From a candidate division KSB3 bacterium (GTDB lineage Bacteria; Moduliflexota; Moduliflexia; Moduliflexales; Moduliflexaceae): 64,000 nt of DNA. The DNA is taken from the NCBI GenBank assembly GCA_002748425.1, contig PDSJ01000026.1, forward strand, positions 1-64,000, given 5' to 3'. Positions 25,279-34,445 of this stretch are shown in pieces (the first letter of the stretch is position 1; each line of letters begins with the position of its first letter). Under the pieces are notes generated by a model that was not told where the DNA came from, did not search any database, and saw only the letters and a program-made list of their open reading frames with translations. A program made the position numbers and the translations under genes.

Positions 25279-26355
25279 TTATTCAGCAAGCTTCAGCTTT
25301 TCGATATACTCGTTCATCATATTGGTCCACCAAGTGCGTTCAATACCGTACAACCAAAGGTTTTCCACAGGTTCCTTAGGAAAAGTTTCCTTAACCAGTT
25401 TCGTGCGCTCCGGCGAAATATAATCCACTGACTTCTGGATTGCCGAGGTAAAGCCGCTCAAATCCGAGAACTTGCCTGCGATCTCATCGCGCAGCATGAA
25501 ATTCATCCAGGCATAGGCAGCATCCAGGTTCTCAGCGCCTTTGGGAAGCGCAAAGGTATCAAACCAGGTTAAGGCGCCTTCTTTGGGAGCTACAAACTTC
25601 ACTGGATATCCTTCCTGAGCGAGAAGCCAGCCAGTGCCATCCCATCCCTGGCCGATATAGGCCGCCTCCTGGACAAAGAGATCGATATTTTCCTGCCGGC
25701 TGGTCCAGTAAGTCTTGACGAGTCCTTTCTTCTCGATCAAGAAGGCTAAAATCTCATCGAGGATCGGGCGGGCAGTCTCTTCATCTTTGTAGATATCGCG
25801 CATGCGATTTCCAAGCCCCAAATACAATCCGGCTGAAATAAAGGTGTGCAATGTGGCCCGATACGTGACCTTTCCAGCATAGTTGTCGTCAAATAGCGCA
25901 CCATAAGAATCGATCGCTTCGCTCACTCTCTCTGTATTGTACATCAGGCCCGATGTGCCCCAGGAAAAAGGAATCCCATAGGTTTCACCATCAATCTCGC
26001 CGCCCAGCGTTTTTGAGGCCTTCATCACGCTGGGATATACATTTTTCAGATTCGGAATTTTCTCCAGATCCAGCGGCTGATACAGATCGTAATCCATCGC
26101 CTGCGGAATCAGCGTCACGCTCGGCTGTACCAGATCCACGCCGCGCCCTTTGGCTGCCCGTAATTTTGAGATCAGTTCATTATTGTTGGAGTAATATGTG
26201 ATATTCACTGTCATCCCAGTCTCTTCTTCAAATAATTTCACGAGTTCATCCGGAGCGTACCCCTCCCAGGTCCAGAGATTTAACTCAGCTTCGGCACGCA
26301 CAAGGGAACTCATACAGAGCAGCACAAGCACGCTGAACACAATATATTTTCTCAT
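25279..26355 (-). CDS. Orphan polyamine-type (PotD/PotF) solute-binding protein
   Basis: This 358-residue extracellular solute-binding protein has a signal peptide (MRKYIVFSVLVLLCMSSLVR) followed by the family opening LNLWTWEGYAPDELVKLFEEE, characteristic of PotD/PotF-like proteins that bind spermidine or putrescine. The mid-section YGIPFSWGTSGLMYN also fits. AGAGGAGGATTAGAGT precedes the ATG. No ATPase or permease gene lies nearby, so it must work with a transporter encoded elsewhere or act as a sensor. The ligand is inferred from family only. Confidence 0.88.
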   Translation of the reverse strand: MRKYIVFSVLVLLCMSSLVRAEAELNLWTWEGYAPDELVKLFEEETGMTVNITYYSNNNELISKLRAAKGRGVDLVQPSVTLIPQAMDYDLYQPLDLEKIPNLKNVYPSVMKASKTLGGEIDGETYGIPFSWGTSGLMYNTERVSEAIDSYGALFDDNYAGKVTYRATLHTFISAGLYLGLGNRMRDIYKDEETARPILDEILAFLIEKKGLVKTYWTSRQENIDLFVQEAAYIGQGWDGTGWLLAQEGYPVKFVAPKEGALTWFDTFALPKGAENLDAAYAWMNFMLRDEIAGKFSDLSGFTSAIQKSVDYISPERTKLVKETFPKEPVENLWLYGIERTWWTNMMNEYIEKLKLAE

Positions 26356-26426
26356 ACTCTAATCCTCCTCTTGAGTTATGTTACTGTGACCATTGACAAC
26401 GATACGATGCGATGATAAACAGGCAA

Positions 26427-26456
26427 AGAGTAGAACAGACGTTTCGCCGCTGTCAA
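26427..26456 (-). promoter_or_regulatory. Probable promoter of the PotD-like gene
   Basis: On the minus strand TTGACA (26456-26451) is followed after 18 bases by TACTCT (26432-26427). It lies about 75 bases upstream of the start codon at 26355. Confidence 0.45.
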
Positions 26457-26616
26457 GAAAAATTTGCCCCTTTGCTGAGAACGTCTCAAGCCTTCACACA
26501 ATACAGGCAGAGAACCAGTGAAGACCGATGCTACCACACCTTGAAGGCCGCCAACACAGACAGTAGACCGGAAGGCAGAATGTGACGCTGAACGTATATA
26601 CCAGCGTTACAAGATC

Positions 26617-26955
26617 CTACAACAGCACCCAGCTTGCTATTGTGCTCACACAGCTGATCAACGCTGCCCCGAACATCGCAGAGAGCCAGCCTTTTACCTC
26701 GATCCCATCAATGAAGGCTGCCGACAGTTTGAAGATCACGCCATTGATAACAAAGGTAAACAGCCCAAGTGTTAAGATGTTGAGCGGTGAGACCAAAAAC
26801 ATGAGGATCGGTTTGATTAAGGCGTTTACCAATCCCAGGATCACTGCAGCGATCAAGGCTGCTCCAAAATTTTGAACGCGGACTCCCTCCAGAAGATATG
26901 AGACTATCAGCATGGCGGCAGCCACAATACATAATTTGATCAGGATAATCAACAT
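26617..26955 (-). CDS. Phage-holin-family / YvlD-like small membrane protein
   Basis: This 112-residue protein has four hydrophobic helices and the arrangement GLVNALIKPILMFLVSPLNI, ILTLGLFTFVINGV typical of the bacterial family PF04020, named after phage holins but mostly chromosomal and of unknown role in the envelope. AAGGAGGAGACCCGT precedes the start. There are no phage genes around it, so a phage origin is not supported. It is a single gene between two unrelated minus-strand genes. Confidence 0.85.
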   Translation of the reverse strand: MLIILIKLCIVAAAMLIVSYLLEGVRVQNFGAALIAAVILGLVNALIKPILMFLVSPLNILTLGLFTFVINGVIFKLSAAFIDGIEVKGWLSAMFGAALISCVSTIASWVLL

Positions 26956-27078
26956 ACGGGTCTCCTCCTTAGGTAGCGCGTGCGAAATGTCGCTGGGCTG
27001 AGCTCGCGCTCACTTCCAGGCTTAGAAAGTGTTACGCGCCAAAGCCCCGCGATCACCAGCGCACGCCGCGATATACAT

Positions 27079-27657
27079 CTAAAGTTCTGCAATAACCGCT
27101 TCGCGTTTTTTATCGAACTCTTCTTGTGTAATCAAGCCTTTCTCCAGCAGGGACTTCAATTCTTCAAGCCGTTCTTCTACACGACGCTCTGTAATGTCAT
27201 GCTCTTTTTCCTGGGTTTTCTGTTTCAACACGGTTTTGAACACCTGCATCAGTTCTTCTTTTTCGACTTCCCGGTCGTGTTTAAAATAGTATTCTGCCGC
27301 GGACCCAATCGCCCAGGTCGTCCCATATACGCGTGAAAGATTGATGACAAACCCAACATACGGAATCAGTCGCATCAGCTGGCGCAGCAAGACATTTCCC
27401 CCGATGACCGACATAATTTCGAGCACGACTTTTTCATCCAGTTCCTGCTCGTAGACCTTTCCGATACTGCGCACCATGGTCATCTGAATCGGCGTTTCAA
27501 TCATTGGCAGAGGAATCACTGAGACCAATGTCGACGTTACCGCCGAAGCATGGATAATTTTTGAGACCGTGGCATCACGTTCTTTCTGTGATGATTGTGA
27601 AAAATCCCCCGATGCGAGCCGTTGAATCAAATCCTTATACTCATCATAATAATTCAT
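27079..27657 (-). CDS. DUF697-like membrane-associated protein with C-terminal SHOCT domain
   Basis: This 192-residue protein has two parts. Residues about 25-125 contain hydrophobic, glycine-rich segments (SVIPLPMIETPIQMTMVRSI, IGGNVLLRQLMRLIPYVGF) like the DUF697 family, often found with dynamin-type or Ras-like GTPases. Residues about 160-192 (ERLEELKSLLEKGLITQEEF) form a SHOCT domain, a short helical module seen at protein ends. Its function is unknown. It lies upstream of the replication origin region and is read away from dnaA. No clear ribosome binding site precedes the ATG. Confidence 0.75.
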   Translation of the reverse strand: MNYYDEYKDLIQRLASGDFSQSSQKERDATVSKIIHASAVTSTLVSVIPLPMIETPIQMTMVRSIGKVYEQELDEKVVLEIMSVIGGNVLLRQLMRLIPYVGFVINLSRVYGTTWAIGSAAEYYFKHDREVEKEELMQVFKTVLKQKTQEKEHDITERRVEERLEELKSLLEKGLITQEEFDKKREAVIAEL

Positions 27658-27899
27658 ATCAATTTCATGGAATTGTCATAGAATATTCCCGCTTGTACAA
27701 ATATTCTACACAGATTTTTACAGAGTTGCACGCTGTGCTTTCAGCAGCACAAAAAAAACGATTCAGGACTTTCCCCTCCCTACTGGCCATGCCAGAAGTT
27801 TTTTCTACAAAAATTCTTTTTTCGGGAATTATTGTTAAATTTCTATCGTATTTCCGCAGCTTTGTCAACGACTTTCCTGGCGAAAATTCTGAACATGCC

Positions 27900-28201
27900 G
27901 ATATATTCGAGGAAAGCCGGACTCTCTGATCCAGCGGCCTGAGATTTCATATTTAAAGACAGCCTTCCAACTCTTCATAAACATGAGAGATCCTAAATTT
28001 TGATCAAAAAAACTTGCGTTGCAGAAAAGGGCTGCGTAAATTGAAAACGTTCTAACTTATTGTAAATAAAAAGTTTTTCACATATCATTGTGGATAAAAC
28101 AGTGAATGGCAGACCAAAAAGTATACAATTAAATCAGTTAGCGGCTTATCCACAACGATGTGGATAAATTGTCGCCAATAACCTCAGATCGTTGTGGACA
28201 A
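27900..28201. other. oriC: Probable chromosomal replication origin (oriC) with DnaA boxes
   Basis: Four DnaA-box sequences cluster directly ahead of dnaA: TGTGGATAA at 28089-28097 and 28159-28167, TTATCCACA at 28146-28154, and the one-mismatch TGTGGACAA at 28193-28201. To their left is an AT-rich stretch (about 28000-28080) suited to unwinding. The rest of the gap from 27658 is AT-rich and shows no gene. Boxes this close to dnaA usually mean oriC or autoregulation of dnaA; both may apply. Confidence 0.7.
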
Positions 28202-28205
28202 CGTC

Positions 28206-29819
28206 ATGCAAAAAAACATGTGGGGACAAGTGCTTGCAAAACTCGAAAAACGGATCAATCGATCAAGTTTCAATACCTGGCTCAGACCGACATCCTTTCT
28301 CTCCGTCGATCAGAAAGCCGTGCATATCGGAGTCCCGGATGAGGTCTTTGTCTATTGGCTGGGCGAACATTATGTGAATGTCATCAGGGAGACCTTGACA
28401 GACATTCTCGGCTTCCAGCCCGAAATCGCCTTTGTGGTGATCGATACGGCAGCGCACATGGAGAGTGCGGACTCGTCCCCTCATATCGCACAAAACGCTG
28501 TGCACGCGTCGTCAACAACACGCACAGAAGCGCCTTCTGACGCCTTATCGCAATTATTAGAGAAGACTCTTCGCCCCAGCATGGACTCCGAAACACCGAT
28601 ACGTACGCGCCGCAGATCAACACGACTCCAGACACCGTTAAACACTGTGGCGATCAGCAGCGGTATCAAAGCCGGGGATGCCAATCCCCCCGCACAGTCC
28701 CCTGACTCGCCTCAGGAACAGAGCCCACAGGCCGTCACAGCCGCAGAAATCTCCGGACAAGCTGTGAACACACCGACACAGGTCCATAGCGACAACGAAG
28801 GCACACTGAATCAAGCTTACAGCTTTGACAATTATGTCGTGGGAAACGGTAACCGATTCGCTCATGCTGCAGCTTTGGCAGTGGCCGAACAGATGGCAGG
28901 CAGTTATAACCCGCTTTTTGTCTACGGCGGTGTTGGCCTGGGCAAAACCCATCTCCTGCATGCTGTAGGCAACCATCTGCGGACTATCCGGCCAAATTTA
29001 AACGTGCTCTACCTTTCCTCCGAACAGTTCATTAACGAACTTGTCTTTTCGATCCGCGAGGATCGGATGCGCTGGTTTCGCGGCAAATATCGCAACATTG
29101 AATTATTATTGGTCGATGATATTCAATTTATTGCACGAAAAGAACGTACGCAAGAAGAATTTTTTCATACATTTAATACGCTCTATCAAGCGCGCAAACA
29201 GATCGTGCTCACCAGCGACTGCCCGCCCAAAAAGATCCCGACGATTGCCGAGCAGCTGCGTTCACGTTTTGAATGGGGACTGATTGCTGACATCCAGAAG
29301 CCTGACCTTGAAACACGGGTCGCCATCCTGAAAAAGAAAGCGGAGTGTCATGGGCTCGATCTGCCGGATGACGTGGCAATCTATATTGCGACGCAGGTCC
29401 GCTCTAATATCCGGGAGCTGGAAGGCTGTCTGTTCAAAATCCGGGCCTTTTCACGCTTTAACAATCATTGCATCAGTCTGGAGCTTGCAAAAAACGTCTT
29501 AAAAGACCTGTTCGATGCACCGACATCGCGCGCCGTGACCGTCGAACTGGTGCAACGCGTTGTCGCCAGTCACTTTCAACTCTCACTTGCAGATCTCATC
29601 TCCTCGGGCAGAAGCCGAAGGGTCACGCTGCCGCGCCAAATCGCCATGTACCTGTCGCGAGAGCTGACGAATCAGTCGCTGCTGGACATCGGGCGGAATT
29701 TTGGCGGGCGCGATCATACGACCGTCATGCATGCGTGCAAAAAAGTTGAGACAACTCAGGCGCAAAACCTGGAGTTTAAAGAGAATCTGCTGCAAATTCG
29801 CCAGCTGATCCAAGCTTAG
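28206..29819 (+). CDS. dnaA: Chromosomal replication initiator DnaA
   Basis: DnaA binds DnaA boxes at oriC and opens the origin. Domain I ([20 protein letters not shown]), a long variable linker (about residues 85-215), the AAA+ domain with Walker [13 protein letters not shown] and Walker [10 protein letters not shown], and domain IV with the signature [12 protein letters not shown] are all present. At about 537 residues it is longer than most because of the linker. The start is uncertain: GTG at 28194 lies inside a DnaA box, with ATG at 28206 and 28218 as alternatives, and none has a clear ribosome binding site. It is followed by a glycosyltransferase, not dnaN. Confidence 0.95.
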   Translation: MQKNMWGQVLAKLEKRINRSSFNTWLRPTSFLSVDQKAVHIGVPDEVFVYWLGEHYVNVIRETLTDILGFQPEIAFVVIDTAAHMESADSSPHIAQNAVHASSTTRTEAPSDALSQLLEKTLRPSMDSETPIRTRRRSTRLQTPLNTVAISSGIKAGDANPPAQSPDSPQEQSPQAVTAAEISGQAVNTPTQVHSDNEGTLNQAYSFDNYVVGNGNRFAHAAALAVAEQMAGSYNPLFVYGGVGLGKTHLLHAVGNHLRTIRPNLNVLYLSSEQFINELVFSIREDRMRWFRGKYRNIELLLVDDIQFIARKERTQEEFFHTFNTLYQARKQIVLTSDCPPKKIPTIAEQLRSRFEWGLIADIQKPDLETRVAILKKKAECHGLDLPDDVAIYIATQVRSNIRELEGCLFKIRAFSRFNNHCISLELAKNVLKDLFDAPTSRAVTVELVQRVVASHFQLSLADLISSGRSRRVTLPRQIAMYLSRELTNQSLLDIGRNFGGRDHTTVMHACKKVETTQAQNLEFKENLLQIRQLIQA

Positions 29820-29888
29820 ACGGAACAGGAGAGCGCAGCTGTCCGCAAGCGATCGGGCAGGCGCGATTTTTCACCATTTACATCAGCT

Positions 29889-30824
29889 ATGAAACGCATC
29901 TCTCTGGTCTTTCCAGTCTACAATGAAGAAGAGGTCTTGCCTCTGCTCTACGAACGTGTCCGCCGGACTCTCGAGACACTCGAGTATGAGGTGGAAGTTA
30001 TCCTGATCAATGACGGAAGCCAGGACAACTCACTCCAACTCATCCAGACATTCCATGAAGAAGACCCGCGTTTCAAAGCGATCGATTTTGCCCGAAATTT
30101 CGGGCATCAAGTCGCCATTACCGCCGGGATTGACTTTGCATCCGGCGACGCCGTGTTACTGCTGGACGCCGACCTCCAGGATCCTCCGGAATTGTTGCCG
30201 CAATTTCTTGCCAAATGGGAAGAAGGCTATCAGGTGGTCTACGCTGTCCGTAAAACGCGCCAGGAGCATATCGCAAAACGAGCGGCATATGCGAGCTTTT
30301 ATCGAATCTTACAACAGATCTCAAATATTCCAATCCCATTGGATTCAGGAGACTTTTGTCTGATGGACCGTCGGGTAATCGATATTTTGAAGGCCATGCC
30401 CGAGCGCAATCGTTTTGTCAGAGGCCTGCGAAGCTGGACCGGTTTTCGTCAAATCGGGCTGGAATACGATCGGGAGACACGACAGGCCGGCGACGTCAAA
30501 TATACAATGACCAGGCTCTTTAAACTCGCGCTGGACGGGATTTTTTCATTTTCCTACGTTCCTCTGAAAATTGTCAGCTATGCCGGCTTTACGATTTCAC
30601 TGATCAGCTTTCTCGGGATTCTCATCTATCTGCACAAAAAACTCTTTATCGGCGGAGAACCACAAGGATTTCCGACCCTGGTGGTTCTGGTGCTGTTTAT
30701 GGGAGGGATTCAGTTGATTTCGCTGGGCATTATCGGGGAGTACATCGGGCGCATTTACGATGAAGTCAAACAACGTCCCATCTATATCGTGAAAAAAATC
30801 TATGGCGATCTTGTCAAGACCTAA
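29889..30824 (+). CDS. Family 2 glycosyltransferase with C-terminal membrane helices (GtrB/DPM-like)
   Basis: This 311-residue protein starts with the GT2 fold (ISLVFPVYNEEEVLPLLYER, NDGSQDNS) and the metal/nucleotide motif LLDADLQDPPELL. Two hydrophobic helices follow near residues 230-295. This architecture is that of polyprenyl-phosphate glycosyltransferases such as GtrB or ArnC, which load a sugar onto undecaprenyl phosphate at the membrane for later transfer. The sugar and acceptor cannot be read from sequence. It lies 69 bases after dnaA and may share its transcript. Confidence 0.85.
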   Translation: MKRISLVFPVYNEEEVLPLLYERVRRTLETLEYEVEVILINDGSQDNSLQLIQTFHEEDPRFKAIDFARNFGHQVAITAGIDFASGDAVLLLDADLQDPPELLPQFLAKWEEGYQVVYAVRKTRQEHIAKRAAYASFYRILQQISNIPIPLDSGDFCLMDRRVIDILKAMPERNRFVRGLRSWTGFRQIGLEYDRETRQAGDVKYTMTRLFKLALDGIFSFSYVPLKIVSYAGFTISLISFLGILIYLHKKLFIGGEPQGFPTLVVLVLFMGGIQLISLGIIGEYIGRIYDEVKQRPIYIVKKIYGDLVKT

Positions 30825-30832
30825 ACTGCAAG

Positions 30833-30872
30833 GAGAACCCATCAGGCAGTAAAGACCGCCTGACAGGTTCTC
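30833..30872. terminator. Hairpin between convergent glycosyltransferase and htpG genes
   Basis: GAGAACC (30833-30839) pairs with GGTTCTC (30866-30872) and TCAGGC (30842-30847) with GCCTGA (30858-30863), separated by a CA/CA internal loop. It fills the gap between the convergent genes. There is no run of T on either side, so factor-independent termination is uncertain. Confidence 0.6.
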
Positions 30873-30883
30873 TGGCATAACCT

Positions 30884-32752
30884 TTACTTTGCCGTTGCTT
30901 TTTCCATGATCTCCGTCATCCGAGCCACAAACTCACTTGGCGAGGAGAGGCTGCCTTCCAAAAGCAGAGAGCCTTCATACAACTGCAATACGACCATTTT
31001 TATAAACGGCGATTTACTGTCCTGCTGATACAATTCCCAGAGATTCTTGATCAGCGGATGCGAGAGATTGACTTCCATGATTTTTTTTGAGCCGCTGTAC
31101 TCTTTATTAATCATCTTCATCATCCGCTCGGTCTGCACGTCCATCCCCTCTTTCCCGACCACAAGGGTGACTGCGGAATCCACCAGACGCTTTGAGATGA
31201 TGACGTCTTCAACCTTGTCGATTAAAATCTCCTTGAAACTGGTGAGCAGATCTTTTGCCACCGAGGCATTTAAGCCCTCGCCGCCGCTGTTTTCATTGTC
31301 TTTCATCACATCGATATCAGCCTTATCAATTGACTTCAAAGGCTTCTTCTCGTATTCAAAAATCGACGGGAAGACAAAGACATCGATCGGATCGATCAGG
31401 TAGAGCACCTCGATGCCGTGCTTTTTGAAGTACTCCAGGTTCGGGTTGCGTTCGATCGAGTCCCGAAAATCGCCGCTCACATAATAGATCTCTTTTTGCT
31501 CGTCTCGCATACGAGACACATAATCCTTCAAAGAGGTCATTTTTCCAGCCTCAGTCATTGATGACTCAAAACGCAGCAGCTCGATCAGTTTCTCCTTGTT
31601 GCTCATATCGCTGTTGATGCCGGTTTTGAGCAGCGCCGAAAAGTTGCGATAAAATCTAGCATACTTATCAGGATCGTTCCTGGCCCACCCCTCGAGAAGG
31701 GAGAGAACCCGTCCTGTCAGCGCCTTATTGATACGTGCCATCGCCGGACTCGACTGCGTGACTTCGCGTGAGACATTCAACGGCAGATCCTCTGTATCCA
31801 CGACCCCTTTGATAAAGCGCAGGTATTCTGGTAAAAGATCCTTGCAGTCATCCTGAATCAGCACCCGATTCGCGTACAGATGCAGCCCTTTATACTCACT
31901 CTCGCTGAACAGCGTCGGCGGGGCGCTTTGCGGAACAAAGACCAGCGCCTTGAAATTCACATGACCTTCCAGTGAGACATGCAGATGCCCCAAAGGCTCT
32001 TGGTAGTCAGTAGAGATATATTTATAAAACTCCGCCAGTTCCTTGTCATCAAGTTCTTCTTTCCGTTTCTGCCAAAGCGCGCTGACGGTATTGACTTTTT
32101 CATTGCCGACAAAGACTGGAAAATCGACAAAATTTGAATATTTTTTGATAATATTTTTGACCCGGAAATCTTCGCTGAATTCTTGTGCTTCGTCTTTCAG
32201 CACACAAGAGATTTTTGTACCGCGTTGAGCGCGGTCGATCTCTTCGATCGTAAACGTGCCTTCACCGCTCGATTTCCAGCGATAGCCTGTTGAATCGCTG
32301 TCCGCATGACGCGTTTCCACAGTAACTTCGTCTGTGACCATAAAAATCGAATAAAAACCGACTCCGAACTGACCGATCAAATCACCGTCCACAGCCGTCT
32401 GTTCGTTTTTCATGTTCTGTAAAAATTCCAAGGTTCCGGACCGGGCGATCGTGCCAAGGTTATGTACGAGTTCGTCCTTTGTCATCCCGGACCCGCGATC
32501 TTCAATACTAAACAATTTTTTCTCTTTATCCAATTCGATGTGAATTTCCAGAGGGGCATCGCGATCGAGCATCGAATCATCGCTGAGCTGCCGAAAACGC
32601 GCAACATTAAGCGCATCCGAGGCATTCGAAATCAATTCTCGTAAAAAAATTTCCGGATGAGTGTACAATGAATGCACGATTAAATGAAGCAGTCGCTTCA
32701 TTTCGGCCTGATACTCAAATTCCTGTACAGGTGCTTGTGTGTGTTCTGCCAT
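30884..32752 (-). CDS. htpG: Molecular chaperone HtpG (Hsp90 family)
   Basis: The ATP-dependent chaperone has about 622 residues. The GHKL ATPase motifs are clear: FLRELISNASDALNVAR, IEDRGSGMTKDELV and GQFGVGFYSIFMV. The middle and C-terminal domains are complete. Two ATGs lie close together; AAGGAG sits three bases before the first and nine before the second, so I choose the second (32752). The gene is single, with an unrelated gene upstream in divergent orientation. Confidence 0.96.
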   Translation of the reverse strand: MAEHTQAPVQEFEYQAEMKRLLHLIVHSLYTHPEIFLRELISNASDALNVARFRQLSDDSMLDRDAPLEIHIELDKEKKLFSIEDRGSGMTKDELVHNLGTIARSGTLEFLQNMKNEQTAVDGDLIGQFGVGFYSIFMVTDEVTVETRHADSDSTGYRWKSSGEGTFTIEEIDRAQRGTKISCVLKDEAQEFSEDFRVKNIIKKYSNFVDFPVFVGNEKVNTVSALWQKRKEELDDKELAEFYKYISTDYQEPLGHLHVSLEGHVNFKALVFVPQSAPPTLFSESEYKGLHLYANRVLIQDDCKDLLPEYLRFIKGVVDTEDLPLNVSREVTQSSPAMARINKALTGRVLSLLEGWARNDPDKYARFYRNFSALLKTGINSDMSNKEKLIELLRFESSMTEAGKMTSLKDYVSRMRDEQKEIYYVSGDFRDSIERNPNLEYFKKHGIEVLYLIDPIDVFVFPSIFEYEKKPLKSIDKADIDVMKDNENSGGEGLNASVAKDLLTSFKEILIDKVEDVIISKRLVDSAVTLVVGKEGMDVQTERMMKMINKEYSGSKKIMEVNLSHPLIKNLWELYQQDSKSPFIKMVVLQLYEGSLLLEGSLSSPSEFVARMTEIMEKATAK

Positions 32753-33086
32753 AGCCATATTCTCCTTTTCTCTCTAGCCAGGGTAAATAAAAAGCGATGT
32801 TTCCGTCGTTATAGCGCTGCATAAGACCGGGAGACATCCCAATCGAGTCACTATGTGAAAAAATCGAGAAGATTTGTCAACAATTTGATCCAGAATCTTA
32901 TCCCGGGAGCGTGATGACCCCCGGCAAGCAAAACTGCCGGCAGAAGCAGAATTTTCAATTTCCACATTTCCGAAGGCCTTGAATTCTTGACAAATTTCCC
33001 GGCTGTCATTTGCATCTTTTCAGGAGCGACGCTTCAGAATCGAGAACTGAATCGCAATCTATCTATCCACTTCAAGGAGAGAGCAC
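32753..33086. other. Divergent intergenic region between htpG and a binding-protein gene
   Basis: No gene is seen. A rightward -35/-10 pair is noted separately. On the left a TTGACA (minus strand, near 32878) could belong to an htpG promoter, but its -10 is weak, and I see no CIRCE-like inverted repeat. Confidence 0.4.
32987..33015 (+). promoter_or_regulatory. Possible promoter of the orphan binding-protein gene
   Basis: TTGACA (32987-32992) with a 17-base spacer and TTGCAT (33010-33015), three of six to consensus, about 70 bases before the start at 33087. Confidence 0.4.
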
Positions 33087-34343
33087 ATGAAGATATTCTA
33101 TTACGGACTCGTCATGCTAGCCTGTCTTTCAGCAGCCGTATCAGGCGCAGCAGACGAGGCGAAGCCCGTCCTTCGGGTGCTGCACAGCGCCCAGACAAGT
33201 TATCAGGGAGCTGCTGTCGATACGATCGTGGACACGTTCAGCGCATTGACCGGAGTGGACATAGACGTCGCTCACATTGCCTACGCTGAACAGCATGAAC
33301 ACCTGTTAGAGGCAATCGGCGATTACGATGTGGTGGCGATCGATCAGGCATGGTTGAAGGAGCTGACCACCAAAGAGCTGTTATCTCCCCTCACTCACTA
33401 TCAAAGCCACTCCATTCGTAATGACATTATGCCGGAAGTTCTCAGTGCATTTCGGATCAGGAAAGAACTCATGGCCTTTCCAGCTCTGCTGAATTTTCAG
33501 CTATTTTTCTACAACAGGGCCATGATTAAAGAGGCGGGCTTTAGCAAAGCCCCCAGGACTCTGGAAGAACTTCTCGAGCAGATGATGGCCTTAAAAAATC
33601 AGGGAATCGTCCAGTATCCCTGGACCGACAGCTGGCGAAAAGGAGAGAGTCTGCTCTGCGATTACATCTGGTTGACCGCTGCGTTCGGCGGAGAGCTGTT
33701 CGATGACAATGGTCAGCCGAGCTTTGATAGTACAGAGGGCGTCAGCGCTCTAGAATTTATGCGGCTGCTGATCGATAAACAGCTGGCACATCCTGATATT
33801 CTACAAAACGACGAGCTGGCGGTTACCGATCAGTTCCTGGCCCGCAAAGCGGCTTTTACATCAAACTGGGTGTTTATGCAGGGATTTATCAGGCAGGCTG
33901 ACCCGCCCATACGGTCTGAAGGGGCAATCGCTCTGTTGCCGATCGCCGACGGAAAGTCAATGGAAACAGTATCGGTCAGCGCCTTTCAGGGACTCGCTAT
34001 TCCCGCTGATGCTGCTGATAAGGCCCTGGCATGGCAATGGATTGCATTTTTTACCAGTCCGCTCGTACAACGCGCTTACCTCTACGAGATGCCCATCTGG
34101 ACGTCCTTACAGCAAAGCGATGATGCGAAACTGTTTTTTCCGGGACACGACATACGGCACACCCAGCTCAAGAATGCCCGGCAGCGCCCTATGCTGGACA
34201 ATTACAGTCAGGTTTCCAGCATTTTACAAGAACATCTTTACGCGGCCCTCAAAGGCCGTGTTCTTCCGGATGAAGCCCTGCGGCAGGCGAAAACCGAAAT
34301 CCAATCACTGCATAAGAACAACGGGCGGGAAGCGCAAAAATGA
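33087..34343 (+). CDS. Orphan sugar-type extracellular solute-binding protein (family 1)
   Basis: This 418-residue protein has a signal peptide (MKIFYYGLVMLACLSAAVSG) and the layout of family 1 binding proteins for oligosaccharides: a FSALTGVDIDVAHI-type early segment, PALLNFQLFFYNRAMIKEAG and a late AFTSNWVFMQGF block. CAAGGAGAGAGCAC precedes the start. No permease or ATPase is next to it, so it relies on a transporter elsewhere. The ligand is unknown. Confidence 0.85.
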   Translation: MKIFYYGLVMLACLSAAVSGAADEAKPVLRVLHSAQTSYQGAAVDTIVDTFSALTGVDIDVAHIAYAEQHEHLLEAIGDYDVVAIDQAWLKELTTKELLSPLTHYQSHSIRNDIMPEVLSAFRIRKELMAFPALLNFQLFFYNRAMIKEAGFSKAPRTLEELLEQMMALKNQGIVQYPWTDSWRKGESLLCDYIWLTAAFGGELFDDNGQPSFDSTEGVSALEFMRLLIDKQLAHPDILQNDELAVTDQFLARKAAFTSNWVFMQGFIRQADPPIRSEGAIALLPIADGKSMETVSVSAFQGLAIPADAADKALAWQWIAFFTSPLVQRAYLYEMPIWTSLQQSDDAKLFFPGHDIRHTQLKNARQRPMLDNYSQVSSILQEHLYAALKGRVLPDEALRQAKTEIQSLHKNNGREAQK

Positions 34344-34445
34344 AGGGCTCGTCTTCGAGGGAGGCTTCTCAGCGGGCAGTCCTGTGCATTTAAAACAGCG
34401 TTTCTTTCGCCTGGTATCTTAAGCGCTTAACTGTGTCGAGGCATT

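Noticed and set aside
25093..25431. Plus-strand acidic ORF next to the PotD-like gene
   Set aside because: Its second half is antisense to the conserved PotD-like C-terminus and its first half antisense to the transglycosylase relic; no site before the ATG.
26617..26955. Holin-family gene as a sign of a prophage
   Set aside because: Neighbours are not phage genes, and this family is common as a chromosomal membrane protein.
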